A stretch of 64,000 nt of DNA from Kitasatospora sp. GP82 (GCF_029892105.1 NZ_JARZAJ010000003.1:124001-188000); one strand, 5' to 3'. Shown: positions 50,178 to 58,452, numbered from the stretch's first letter. Program-made: numbers and translations. Notes: generated by a model not told the origin, from the sequence alone.

Positions 50178-51499
50178 CACGCCCCCAACTGCTGCGCATA
50201 GGCGTAGTCGGCGACGAAGTCGTCGAGCGACTTGGCGTAACGCCCGCTCTGGGCCAGGACGTTCTTGATCCGCCTGCTGTACTCCTTGGCGGTGTCGTGC
50301 ATCGAGTAGTACATGTCCCAGCCCCACAGGCCGGCGAAGTAGCGGCCGTCCGACTCGAAGTGGATCTCGGGGAGGAACGTCGTCCACTGGAACGGTTCCA
50401 CCGGCGAGCGCCGGTAGGGCGAGCCACCGATGAGGTCGATGACGACGGACCCGGGTTCGATGTCCTGCTCGGCGTTGGCGTTGGTGATGATGTAGTCGGT
50501 CTGACCGGGGGTCTCCGCGCCGTTGATGATGAGCCGGGCGGAGCGCAGCCACTGCGGGAGCTCGGCCGGGGCGGTCTGCGGACGGCCCAGCAGGGTGAAC
50601 TCCACCGACTCGTTCCTCAGGTGCTCGAAGGCACCCATGGAACAGTTCCCGTAGCCCAGCACGACGGCCTTGGGCTCACGGCGCCCGTGCAGCTTCCGGT
50701 ACAGGTCCAGGCCGTACTTCGCCCCGCCGATGCCCACCTCGCGGATCTGCCCGATCGCCCTGGTGGGCTTTCCCAGTTCCTCCGCCAGCAGGATGCCGTC
50801 GCCGTCGTGTCCCGTCGCCGAGTCGGCACCGAGATCGACCAGCGCACCGTCGGTGGCGCGCAGGACGCTTCCGAACCGGGTGACGCGGACGTCCGACGAG
50901 CCGTCACCGCTGCTGTGCTGCACGGCGCCGGCCTTGGCGTACTCGACGTGCAGCGGGCTGCGCCCGTACCGCATCAAGGCCCTCAGCAGGCCGTTGACGT
51001 AGTCCTGGTCGGCGGAGTCCTCGATACGGACGAGCGGGCTCGGCCCGAGAGCCCTGTGGTCCACCCGCCCGCCGGCACGAATTCCGGCCAGGTACTGCTC
51101 CGACGGCTCCTGAGGCAGCGTCACGGACTCCATGGCGATGAGTCGGACGTTCTTCTGCTCCAACAACCGCTTCCGCTCCGGAAAGCAGTAGAGGTGCCCC
51201 ATGGAGAACATCGTGGTCCCGGGTGAAAGCTGTGCGATCTCGGACGCGGACGGCCCCTTCAGCTTCACCACCAAGTCTTTTCCGGCATAGCAGGACGGGT
51301 ACGGCTCTACCGTCGCACCCTCCATCTCGTATTGGGTGTCGATATAACCGATACCTTCGCCGAGACCGCGCTGGATGACTACGTCGAACCCGTTTGCGAT
51401 ATAGGCTCGGACATCCTGCGGAACCAGTGTCGCCCTGAGGTCGTGCCCGCCGGGATTCTCTTCGCAGTCGCTTTCTTTTGCGAACAGGATTTTCGTCAT
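50177..51499 (-). CDS. Alanine dehydrogenase/opine-type dehydrogenase (carboxyethyl-ornithine-synthase-like)
   Basis: 440-aa protein from ATG 51499. The N-terminus TKILFAKESDCEENPGGHDLRATLVPQDVRAYI is the AlaDh_PNT_N pattern. The NAD domain has AVVLGYGNCSMGAFEHL, then ARLIINGAETPGQTDYIITNANAEQDIEPGSVVIDLIGG, which resembles N5-(carboxyethyl)ornithine synthase. Such enzymes reductively condense a 2-oxo acid with an amino group of an amino acid, as saccharopine and opine dehydrogenases do. It is about 100 residues longer than carboxyethyl-ornithine synthase. It would make an N-alkylated or opine-like building block. Confidence 0.78.
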   Translation of the reverse strand: MTKILFAKESDCEENPGGHDLRATLVPQDVRAYIANGFDVVIQRGLGEGIGYIDTQYEMEGATVEPYPSCYAGKDLVVKLKGPSASEIAQLSPGTTMFSMGHLYCFPERKRLLEQKNVRLIAMESVTLPQEPSEQYLAGIRAGGRVDHRALGPSPLVRIEDSADQDYVNGLLRALMRYGRSPLHVEYAKAGAVQHSSGDGSSDVRVTRFGSVLRATDGALVDLGADSATGHDGDGILLAEELGKPTRAIGQIREVGIGGAKYGLDLYRKLHGRREPKAVVLGYGNCSMGAFEHLRNESVEFTLLGRPQTAPAELPQWLRSARLIINGAETPGQTDYIITNANAEQDIEPGSVVIDLIGGSPYRRSPVEPFQWTTFLPEIHFESDGRYFAGLWGWDMYYSMHDTAKEYSRRIKNVLAQSGRYAKSLDDFVADYAYAQQLGA

Positions 51500-51510
51500 G
51501 GCAGGCCTCG

Positions 51511-52359
51511 TCAGTCGGTGTAGACGGCGTTGGTGGTCTCGTAGGACTTCTCCTCGAGCCAGTCCTTGAGGCTTGCGAACGTCAGGTTGATGATGATGCG
51601 CTCGACACCCTCGGTCTGGATCGGCACGGTGCGGTGCAGGCTGGTGTCGGTCTTGAAGATGTACGACTCGCCCGCGCCGTGGTAGTAGGTGCGGATCGCA
51701 CCCTCGGCCAGCTTCTCGTGGACGGCGGGGTTCTCCTTGTCCCACGGGGTGTGCGGAACCGACTGGAGCATTCCACCGTGCTCGATCGAGGGCGCCTCGG
51801 CGATGAAGATCCACGCGAACTCGTGGTCACCCCAGTGCCACCCGTGGGTGTCACCGGCGCGGTTCTGGTGGGTGCCGGTGATCTTCTCGTCCTCGAAGGT
51901 GGCGTCCAGGATCGGCGTCCCGACCACGGAGGTGAGCAGCGCGCGGAACTCGGCGGAGTTGTACAGGGCCGTGAAGAGCTCGCTGTGCTCCTGGAACAGC
52001 GAGTTCGGCAGGCTGCCGAGGCGTCGCGGCGTGTTTCCGGTGACCGGGACGGTGATGTCGATCCGGCGGGTGTTCAGGTCGGCCAGCTTCCGGGCCTCCG
52101 CACGCAGCGCGGTGACGAGCTCGGCGGGTACGAGCCCGGTCGTCCGTGCGTAGTGCTCCGCGGAGTACTGCTTCTTCGCGGCGCCGAGCGCGCCGGTGAT
52201 CGAGTCCTTGTTGCCGGCCACGATCCGGTCGATCTCGGCGACCTTCCGGACGTCGACGTACTCGCCCGGGGTGTTGCCCTTCGCCAGCAGTTCCTGGGCC
52301 GCCAGCCGCGTGACGTAGGCGGGGTTGACGGCGACCTCGGCGATCTCGGTGATGGTCAT
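51511..52359 (-). CDS. Fe(II)/2-oxoglutarate enzyme with HxG site: probable amino-acid radical halogenase
   Basis: 282-aa protein from ATG 52359 (GAAGAGAG seven bases upstream). The iron site lies in GDTHGWHWGDHEFAWIFIAE: His175-Trp-Gly177, where a hydroxylase would have His-x-Asp. The distal ligand is His242 in TDTSLHRTVP and the 2-oxoglutarate Arg is Arg254 in GVERIIINL. Gly or Ala in place of the Asp is the mark of 2-oxoglutarate halogenases (SyrB2, WelO5, BesD), because it leaves room for chloride on the iron. The overall pattern resembles the BesD-type enzymes that chlorinate free amino acids. It heads an eight-gene operon. A hydroxylase using some other acidic ligand cannot be excluded. 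Confidence 0.75.
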   Translation of the reverse strand: MTITEIAEVAVNPAYVTRLAAQELLAKGNTPGEYVDVRKVAEIDRIVAGNKDSITGALGAAKKQYSAEHYARTTGLVPAELVTALRAEARKLADLNTRRIDITVPVTGNTPRRLGSLPNSLFQEHSELFTALYNSAEFRALLTSVVGTPILDATFEDEKITGTHQNRAGDTHGWHWGDHEFAWIFIAEAPSIEHGGMLQSVPHTPWDKENPAVHEKLAEGAIRTYYHGAGESYIFKTDTSLHRTVPIQTEGVERIIINLTFASLKDWLEEKSYETTNAVYTD

Positions 52360-52877
52360 GGTCCAGCTCTCTTCTGGTAGCGGATTTCCGGCGTACGCCA
52401 TTTCGGTGAATTCTTCGCGAGTCAGGTCGGAGAACAATTCGAATAACCTGGTACGGACCTGCGAGCCGAACTCGGCCGGCCCCTCACGATGCTTTCCATC
52501 GGCGTTTCCGGTATTTCGATTACGAGGAGGACGCTAGTTGGGGGCCATGACCCGGTCAACCCATTCCCGGAGCAGCGAACACCGCCCATCGGCCGCGCAG
52601 GGGAGGCCCGCAGCCGTCGAATTCGTAAAGGCATGCAGGTCACGGCCGTGTGGTAACACCCGGAGCGGCCGCACCGCACCTACAGGTGACCCCCGTGAGA
52701 GAGCGGGTGAGTCTGTCAAGTTGCCCGAACCTGGCACGGGCGCCGCAATACCCGGTCGATCAGCCGCGCCTGCCGCAGCACCACCGCACGGCCTTCGCCG
52801 CACCTCGCCCACAGCCCCCCGGAGGGCGGGCACCCGCCGGAAGGCCGCGGGAGCAATCCGAAATCTGACGCGATCGC
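52360..52877. promoter_or_regulatory. Divergent gap between halogenase operon and chitinase
   Basis: About 520 bases. The halogenase frame stays open upstream of its ATG to a stop near 52536 and reads like protein (RTRLFELFSDLTREEFTEMA), so an N-terminal extension from TTG 52437, or an upstream small frame, is possible. A plus-strand frame at 52538-52909 with GAGGAGG before it has poor composition. No regulator gene is seen. Confidence 0.45.
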
Positions 52878-52907
52878 TTGACGAGCACAGTTGGTCTAGT
52901 CCATTTT
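52878..52907 (+). promoter_or_regulatory. Chitinase promoter with DasR-like (dre) operator
   Basis: TTGACG (52878-52883) is a good -35 box. TGGTCTAGTCCA (52892-52903) differs by one base from the perfect dre palindrome TGGTCTAGACCA bound by the GntR regulator DasR, and it overlaps the spacer and -10 position. This fits N-acetylglucosamine-controlled chitinase expression. Confidence 0.7.
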
Positions 52908-53016
52908 GAAGTCATGGCGGGCCCCACCCGCCGTCTTCAGGACCACCCCACAGCCAGCCACCGGCGCCCCCGCCCCGCGCCCGGTGCTCCCGGCACGTCC
53001 CGAAAGGCAGCCCCAC

Positions 53017-54531
53017 ATGCCACGCGCGCTCAACCACCCGTCTGCCGCGCCCAGTCGGCGCCCGCGTCGGGCGAAGCTGCTCCCGATCGGCTGCGCCGCC
53101 GCGCTCGCGGCCGGTGCTCTCACCACCCTGGCCGTCAACGCCAGTGCGGCGGACGGCAATCTGCTCGCCAACCCGGGATTCGAGAGCGGTTCGCTCGGAC
53201 CGTGGAGCTGTTCGGCGGGGACCGGTTCGGTCGTCAACACCGGTGCCCACAGCGGCTCGTACGCGCTCCAGGGTGCCGCGAGTGCCAGTGACACCGCCCA
53301 GTGCAGTCAGACCGTCAGCGTTCAGCCGAACACCGCGTACTCGCTGAGCGCCTGGGTCCAGGGGCAGTACGTCTACCTCGGCGCCACCGGTTCCGGCGTC
53401 ACCGACCCGGCCGTCTGGACACCCGGCGGCAACTCCTGGCAGCAGCTCAGCACCAGCTTCACCACCGGGGCGAACACCACCAGCGTCACGGTCTATCTGC
53501 ACGGCTGGTACGGCCAGGGCTCCTACCTCGCGGACGACCTGGTGCTCGGCGGCCCCGGCACCACTCCCCCGACCACCCCGCCGCCCACCGGCGGCTCGCC
53601 GACGCCGTCCCCGAGCTCCAGCCAGACGCAGACGCCGCCGCCCCCGAACGTCGCGGTGCCGGTGGCCCCTTACGTGGACATGGGGGCCTGGCCGACCCCG
53701 TCACTCAAGGACATGGCCGCTGCCGGCAACCTCAAGTCCTTCACCATGGCGTTCATCACCGCGCCCAACGGCTGCAAGGCGTCCTGGTTCAACGCCTACG
53801 ACCCGCGCTCCGGCTGGGCCAAGGACCAGATCGACGCCATCCGCGCGACCGGCGGTGACGTCAAGGTCTCGTTCGGCGGTGCCTCCGGCGCCGAACTCGC
53901 CCAGGCATGCTCGACGGTGGACTCGCTCTTCGCCGAGTACGACGCCGTGGTGAAGGCGTACAACCTGAAGTACGTGGACTTCGACATCGAGGGCACGGCG
54001 GTGGTCGACACGGCCGCCAACGACCGGCGTTCGGCCGCGCTCGCCAGGCTCCAGCAGGCCCACCCCGGCCTGAAGGTCTCGCTGACCCTCCCCGTGCTGC
54101 CCGAGGGCCTGACCGCCGACGGGGTCGCCGTCGTCCGCTCCGCCCGCGACGCCGGGGTCGACCTCGACCTGGTCAATGTGATGGCGATGGACTACAACCG
54201 GCCGAGCACCGACTACGGTGACGCCGCCGTCCAGGCCGCGCAGTCCACCCACGACCAGATCAAGGCGCTCTACCCGGCCAGGACCGACGCCCAGCTCTGG
54301 GCGATGACCGCTGTCACCCCGATGCTCGGCGAGAACGACGACCACAACATCTACAACCAGGCCGCCGCCCAGCAGTTGGTGAGCTTCGCCCAGCAGCACC
54401 ACCTCGGCGAGCTGGCCTTCTGGGAGATGACCCGGGACGCCGCCGCCTGCACGGGTGCGCTCTTCAAGTGCACCAACATCCCGCAGACGCCGTACGAGTT
54501 CTCGAAGATCTTCGCCAAGTACACCGGCTGA
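53017..54531 (+). CDS. Secreted GH18 chitinase with carbohydrate-binding module
   Basis: 504-aa exoenzyme from ATG 53017. Signal peptide: basic RRPRRAK, hydrophobic LLPIGCAAALAAGALTTLAV, cut after ASA near residue 44. Then a CBM (NLLANPGFESGSLGPWSC to YLADDLVLGG), a Thr/Pro/Ser linker, and a GH18 barrel with VKVSFGGASG and the acid motif YVDFDIEGTA (DxDxE). It degrades chitin outside the cell. The dre-like operator upstream fits this role. Confidence 0.93.
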   Translation: MPRALNHPSAAPSRRPRRAKLLPIGCAAALAAGALTTLAVNASAADGNLLANPGFESGSLGPWSCSAGTGSVVNTGAHSGSYALQGAASASDTAQCSQTVSVQPNTAYSLSAWVQGQYVYLGATGSGVTDPAVWTPGGNSWQQLSTSFTTGANTTSVTVYLHGWYGQGSYLADDLVLGGPGTTPPTTPPPTGGSPTPSPSSSQTQTPPPPNVAVPVAPYVDMGAWPTPSLKDMAAAGNLKSFTMAFITAPNGCKASWFNAYDPRSGWAKDQIDAIRATGGDVKVSFGGASGAELAQACSTVDSLFAEYDAVVKAYNLKYVDFDIEGTAVVDTAANDRRSAALARLQQAHPGLKVSLTLPVLPEGLTADGVAVVRSARDAGVDLDLVNVMAMDYNRPSTDYGDAAVQAAQSTHDQIKALYPARTDAQLWAMTAVTPMLGENDDHNIYNQAAAQQLVSFAQQHHLGELAFWEMTRDAAACTGALFKCTNIPQTPYEFSKIFAKYTG

Positions 54532-54637
54532 CGCCTGCGGCGGCCGACACCTCGGGCCGGCGGCCCGTCAACCAGGGTCTGTCCTGCGGATCTCCCCCGA
54601 ACGGCAGCCATGCACTGCCTCGGCTCACAGGACCATC

Positions 54638-54676
54638 CGGGGATCCGCCGGACAGGCCCTGTCCGGCGGATCCCCG
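54638..54676. terminator. Bidirectional terminator, 19-bp perfect dyad
   Basis: CGGGGATCCGCCGGACAGG and its exact complement flank a single central base, between the convergent chitinase and LysE genes and 8 bases from the LysE stop. Confidence 0.75.
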
Positions 54677-54684
54677 CCGACCCG

Positions 54685-55332
54685 TCAGGGCGCCGCCAGC
54701 GCCGCCTGCGAACGGTCGGCGGCGATCTTCAGGGCGAAACCCGCCAGCGCGGTGCCCATGGCGTAGCGGTGGATCCGCTGCCAGAGCGGGCGGCGGACGA
54801 AGAAGGCGGAGACCGAGCCCGCCGTGATCACGAAGAAGGCGTTCCCGGCCAGCCCGACCGCGATCTGGGTCAGCCCCAGCAGCAGGCTCTGAAGGGCGAC
54901 ATGGCCGTGCTGCGGGCTCACGAACTGCGGCAGCAGCGAGACGTACAGGATCGCGATCTTCGGGTTGAGCAGACAGGTGAGCAGGCCCATCAGAAAGAGC
55001 TTCCCGGGCGGGTCGACGTCGAGCTCTCGGGGCGTGAACGCGGAGCTGCCGCCCGGGCGGACGGCCTTCCAGGCCAGCCAGAGCAGGTAACCGGCACCGG
55101 CCATCTTGATCGCCAGATAGATCTCCGGCACAAGTGCGAACACCGTCGCGATCCCGGCCGTCGCCGCGACCAGATAGACCAGGAAACCCAGCCCGACGCC
55201 GGCCAGCGAGATCATCCCGGCCCGGCGCCCCTGGGTCACCGAGCGCGATACCAGATAGATCATGTTCGGCCCAGGGGTGAGCACCATTCCCAGTGCCACC
55301 ACCGCGATTCCGACTATCGCTCCGAAGTCCAC
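54685..55332 (-). CDS. LysE/RhtB-family amino-acid exporter
   Basis: 215-aa membrane protein with six helices. It has VALGMVLTPGPNMIYLVSRSVTQGRRAG, the LysE signature, then MAGAGYLLWLAWKAVR and FLMGLLTCLLNPKIAILYVSLLPQFV. It exports amino acids or derivatives. It is 2.3 kb from the halogenase operon; a link is not shown. Confidence 0.92.
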   Translation of the reverse strand: MDFGAIVGIAVVALGMVLTPGPNMIYLVSRSVTQGRRAGMISLAGVGLGFLVYLVAATAGIATVFALVPEIYLAIKMAGAGYLLWLAWKAVRPGGSSAFTPRELDVDPPGKLFLMGLLTCLLNPKIAILYVSLLPQFVSPQHGHVALQSLLLGLTQIAVGLAGNAFFVITAGSVSAFFVRRPLWQRIHRYAMGTALAGFALKIAADRSQAALAAP

Positions 55333-55511
55333 CGCATGCCCCCGCTCACTCGTTCGCCCGTTCGCCCGTTCGATGTCACCGCGGCACCGAAGCTAGCATC
55401 TCGGGGCGCTTTGATGCATGCGCATATGCCTGCCGCCCAGGCCGGTTGCCCGGGGCAGCCCGCCCCCGGCCTCGCCCGCCCACCGGCCCTACCGCTACCA
55501 TGCACAGCGTC

Positions 55512-55585
55512 ACCCGGCGTAGCGCAGAGGCAGACGCGCCACGATGGCATCGTGGAACACACCGGTTCGAATCCGGTCCCGGGTG
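55512..55585 (+). tRNA. tRNA-Ala(GGC)-like sequence with atypical acceptor
   Basis: Anticodon arm CCACG-ATGGCAT-CGTGG is perfect, with anticodon GGC and the same loop as normal tRNA-Ala(GGC). T arm ACCGG-TTCGAAT-CCGGT is perfect. The D arm is GCGC/ACGC. The acceptor pairs only 6 bp (ACCCGG/CCGGGT) with one extra base before the D arm. It lacks the G3.U70 pair and A73 needed by alanyl-tRNA synthetase (here C3-G70 and G73), and no CCA is encoded. It is either a decayed tRNA or an unusual one. Confidence 0.55.
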
Positions 55586-55742
55586 GCCTCTCAGGTCCCG
55601 CAGCACACAGGCAGTCACCCAGGCAGTCACCCTGCCGACTCCCGGCACACCCGCCTGGTCCGACTCCGGCCGGGGCCAACGCCACGACGGGGGTGACCAG
55701 TTGCAGCAGGACGCGCCATCGGGCATGCCCCAGGTGCCCGAG

Positions 55743-57197
55743 ATGTCGGACGAGGAACTCGCCGCGTACGCGCGGACGGTCGGCCGACTGCGACGGCTGC
55801 CCGCCGACCACCCGACCCGGCTGCACGCCGAGAGACTCGCCGAGTCCTTCGTCCGCGAGGGCCGGCACCGAAGGCGACAGGTCGAGCGTGGGAACCGGGC
55901 TGCCGCCGACGCCGCCCTGCTCCGCGCAACCGTCACCGGCGCACCGGACCGCCGCGAGGACGCACCGCTCGCCCCGCCCCCGTCACCGGCTCCGTCGGCT
56001 CCGTCGGCTCCGTCGGCTCCGTCGGCTCCGTCGGCTCCGTCGGCTCCGTCGGCAGCCGGAATTCCCCAAGCCCCGCTCGGCGAGCTGCACCGTCCGCGCC
56101 GCTGCTATGTCTGCAAGTCGACATACCGTCAGGTGGACGCCTTCTACCACCTGCTCTGCCCGGGCTGCGCCGCCGACAACGCCTCCCGACGCGACCTCTC
56201 CACCGACCTGCACGGACGCCGCGCGCTGCTCACCGGCGGACGCGTGAAGATCGGCTTCCGGCTGGCGCTGATGATGCTCAGGGACGGCGTGGAGCTGATC
56301 GTCACCAGCCGTTTCCCGCAGGACACCGTACGCCGCTTCCGGGCCGCTCCGGGCAGCGAGAAGTGGCTGAACCGGCTCACCGTGGTCGGCATAGATCTGC
56401 GCGACCCCCGTCAGGTCATCGGCCTCTGCGATCAGTTGCGCGCCGAGGGCAGACCGCTCGACATTCTGGTCAACAACGCGGCCCAGACCCTGCGCCGCCC
56501 GCCCGAGGCGTATGCCCTGCTGATAGCGGGCGAGCAGGACGCTCGACCCCCCTCCGGCGCAGCCGTGCTGCACGCTCCCGGTTTCCGCCTGATGCCCGCG
56601 CTGACCGCCGCCTGGCCGGCCGCCGAGCTCGAAGCCACCACGTCGCGGGACGCCGGCCCGGCCGGGGAGATGGCCCGGGTGGCCGACGAAGCCGGACTGC
56701 TGCCGGACGCCGCGCCCACCAACTCCTGGTCGGCCCGGCTCGGCGAGCTCGATCCGGCCGAGCTGCTGGAGACCCAGCTGGTCAACTCCCTTGCCCCGGC
56801 GCTGCTCTGCGACCGGCTGCTCCCCCTGCTGCTCGCCTCGCCGCATGCCAGGCGCTACGTCGTCAACGTGACGGCCGTCGAGGGCCGCTTCGCCGTCCGC
56901 AACAAGACCGCAAGCCACCCGCACACCAACATGGCCAAGGCCGCCCTCAATATGCTCACCCGCACCAGCGCGGCCGAACTCGCCGGACAGGGCGTCCACA
57001 TGTGCGCCGTGGACACCGGCTGGATCACCGACGAGAACCCGGCCCCGAAGAAGTCCCGGATGGCCGCCCACGGCTTCCGCACCCCGCTCGACGTCGTGGA
57101 CGGCGCCGCCCGCGTGTACGACCCGATCGTGCGCGGCGAGGCGGGCGCACCACTGGCCGGGGTCTTCCTCAAGGACTACCGGGAAGCCGCCTGGTAG
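55743..57197 (+). CDS. SDR-fold protein with N-terminal zinc ribbon, catalytic Tyr missing
   Basis: 484-aa protein; ATG 55743 is preferred for its AGGTG site, ATG 55725 is possible. A helical head is followed by a Pro-Ser-Ala repeat linker, then a zinc ribbon CYVC...CPGC, then an SDR domain with RRALLTGGRVKIGFRLAL for NAD(P), ILVNNAAQTLRRPP, and VVNVTAVEGRF and HTNMAKAALNMLTRTS. The SDR YxxxK motif reads TNMAK, so Tyr is Thr, and the usual Ser is also altered. It may bind rather than turn over its substrate, or use another residue. Confidence 0.85.
   Translation: MSDEELAAYARTVGRLRRLPADHPTRLHAERLAESFVREGRHRRRQVERGNRAAADAALLRATVTGAPDRREDAPLAPPPSPAPSAPSAPSAPSAPSAPSAPSAAGIPQAPLGELHRPRRCYVCKSTYRQVDAFYHLLCPGCAADNASRRDLSTDLHGRRALLTGGRVKIGFRLALMMLRDGVELIVTSRFPQDTVRRFRAAPGSEKWLNRLTVVGIDLRDPRQVIGLCDQLRAEGRPLDILVNNAAQTLRRPPEAYALLIAGEQDARPPSGAAVLHAPGFRLMPALTAAWPAAELEATTSRDAGPAGEMARVADEAGLLPDAAPTNSWSARLGELDPAELLETQLVNSLAPALLCDRLLPLLLASPHARRYVVNVTAVEGRFAVRNKTASHPHTNMAKAALNMLTRTSAAELAGQGVHMCAVDTGWITDENPAPKKSRMAAHGFRTPLDVVDGAARVYDPIVRGEAGAPLAGVFLKDYREAAW
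55988..56052. repeat. 9-bp tandem repeat (GGCTCCGTC), about seven units
   Basis: In frame within the SDR gene, encoding the repeated Pro-Ser-Ala linker. Such perfect units are prone to change in copy number. Confidence 0.9.
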
Positions 57198-57327
57198 TCC
57201 CGACAGGGCCGGCAGTGGGCGGGCCGACGTATTGCAACGGGGTCCGGACCGGCCCGAGAATGATCTGACTGAACATCAGAGAGCCCGGGACGAAACGGTC
57301 CTGGCGGCCGAGACCCGGGGGGCCTCC

Positions 57328-58344
57328 GTGTGGATCGTTGCACTCGTCATCGCCTGTCTGCTCGTGGGCACAACCCTGCTCCGCGCGCGGGCCGCCCGCC
57401 GGCGGATGCTCGGCGCGGCCGATCTGGGTGCCCCGAAGACTTCGGCGCCGGCTCTGTACGACGTGGCGTGCCTCACCGGTTCCGAACGCCGGGTGGTCGA
57501 GGTCGCGATCGTGGGCATGCACGAGACCGGGCGGCTGATAGCCGCCCGGTCCGGCAAGGTCACGATCACAACCAAGAAGGCACGCGACCCCGTCGAGATG
57601 TCGATCCTGCTGGCCGCGGGCACGACCTGGCAGCGCGATCTGCTGGAACTGATCCGGGAAGCATCGGCGGGCAAGGCCGCCCGCGATGTCCGCACCGGAC
57701 TCGTCCGGCACGGGCTGGCCCTGGATTCGAGCCTGCGCTATGCGTTGATCCAGGCCGTCTATCGGGTGGAGAGTGCACTGGTGGCGGCCCTCGTCCTCGG
57801 CGGGCTCGCCGTTGGATGGGTCCTCTGGCAGGAACAGCAGGTCGTATGGCCGATCACCGCGTTCGCGGTCCTGACCGGGTCGGGATTCATCATCAAACGC
57901 CGTATGTGGCCCGGCGGCGCCACCGCGACACCGGCGGCCAAGCAGTATCTCGCCCTGGCCCTCAAGGAGAGTCCCTGGCGGCCCCACAGCGACGCGGGTG
58001 TCGACGAAGCGGGGGCCGCGCGGCTCGGCGCCGTCGCACTGCGCGGGCTGTCCGCGCTGCCGAACGGGCACGATCTTCTGACGGCCAAGGAAGGCTCGGA
58101 CACCAGGAGCAGGACAGTCGTCAGGACGGCGGCCAGGAGCAGGTCGGCAGCGTCCCGTCGGCGGTCCTCCCACAGTTCCTACACGTCCGGTGACAGCGGT
58201 GGCGGCGAGCTCGGCTTCTCGTGCGGCGGCGGGGGCGGACACAGCCACGGCGGCGGTCACTCCGGGTGCGGCGGGGGTGGGCACTCGGGCTGCGGAGGGG
58301 GTGGGCACTCGGGCTGCGGAGGCGGGTGCGGAGGCGGCTCCTGA
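57328..58344 (+). CDS. TIGR04222-type membrane protein with Gly/Cys/His-rich tail
   Basis: 338-aa protein from GTG 57328 (GGGGGG upstream). An N-terminal helix (WIVALVIACLLVGTTLL) is followed by a soluble middle with LYDVACLTGSERRVVEVAIVGM, GLVRHGLALDSSLRYALIQAVYR, and a helix pair (ALVAALVLGGLAVGWVLW, ITAFAVLTGSGFII), as in TIGR04222 proteins. The end is a repeat of HSGCGGGG units with His and Cys, which could bind metal. Function unknown. Confidence 0.8.
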   Translation: MWIVALVIACLLVGTTLLRARAARRRMLGAADLGAPKTSAPALYDVACLTGSERRVVEVAIVGMHETGRLIAARSGKVTITTKKARDPVEMSILLAAGTTWQRDLLELIREASAGKAARDVRTGLVRHGLALDSSLRYALIQAVYRVESALVAALVLGGLAVGWVLWQEQQVVWPITAFAVLTGSGFIIKRRMWPGGATATPAAKQYLALALKESPWRPHSDAGVDEAGAARLGAVALRGLSALPNGHDLLTAKEGSDTRSRTVVRTAARSRSAASRRRSSHSSYTSGDSGGGELGFSCGGGGGHSHGGGHSGCGGGGHSGCGGGGHSGCGGGCGGGS

Positions 58345-58452
58345 CCGAGGGGACCGCAGGCCCCTGAGAGGCGCTCACGCCGACACCACTGCCCCCGGCG
58401 CTGTCGGGTAGCGTCCGGGGGCTGGGGTTGGTGCTTGGCGTGCGCCGGCGTG

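Noticed and set aside
52538..52909. Plus-strand frame with a good GAGGAGG site and TTG start
   Set aside because: Composition is Arg/Ser/Pro-rich with no fold, and it runs into the chitinase promoter and dre site.
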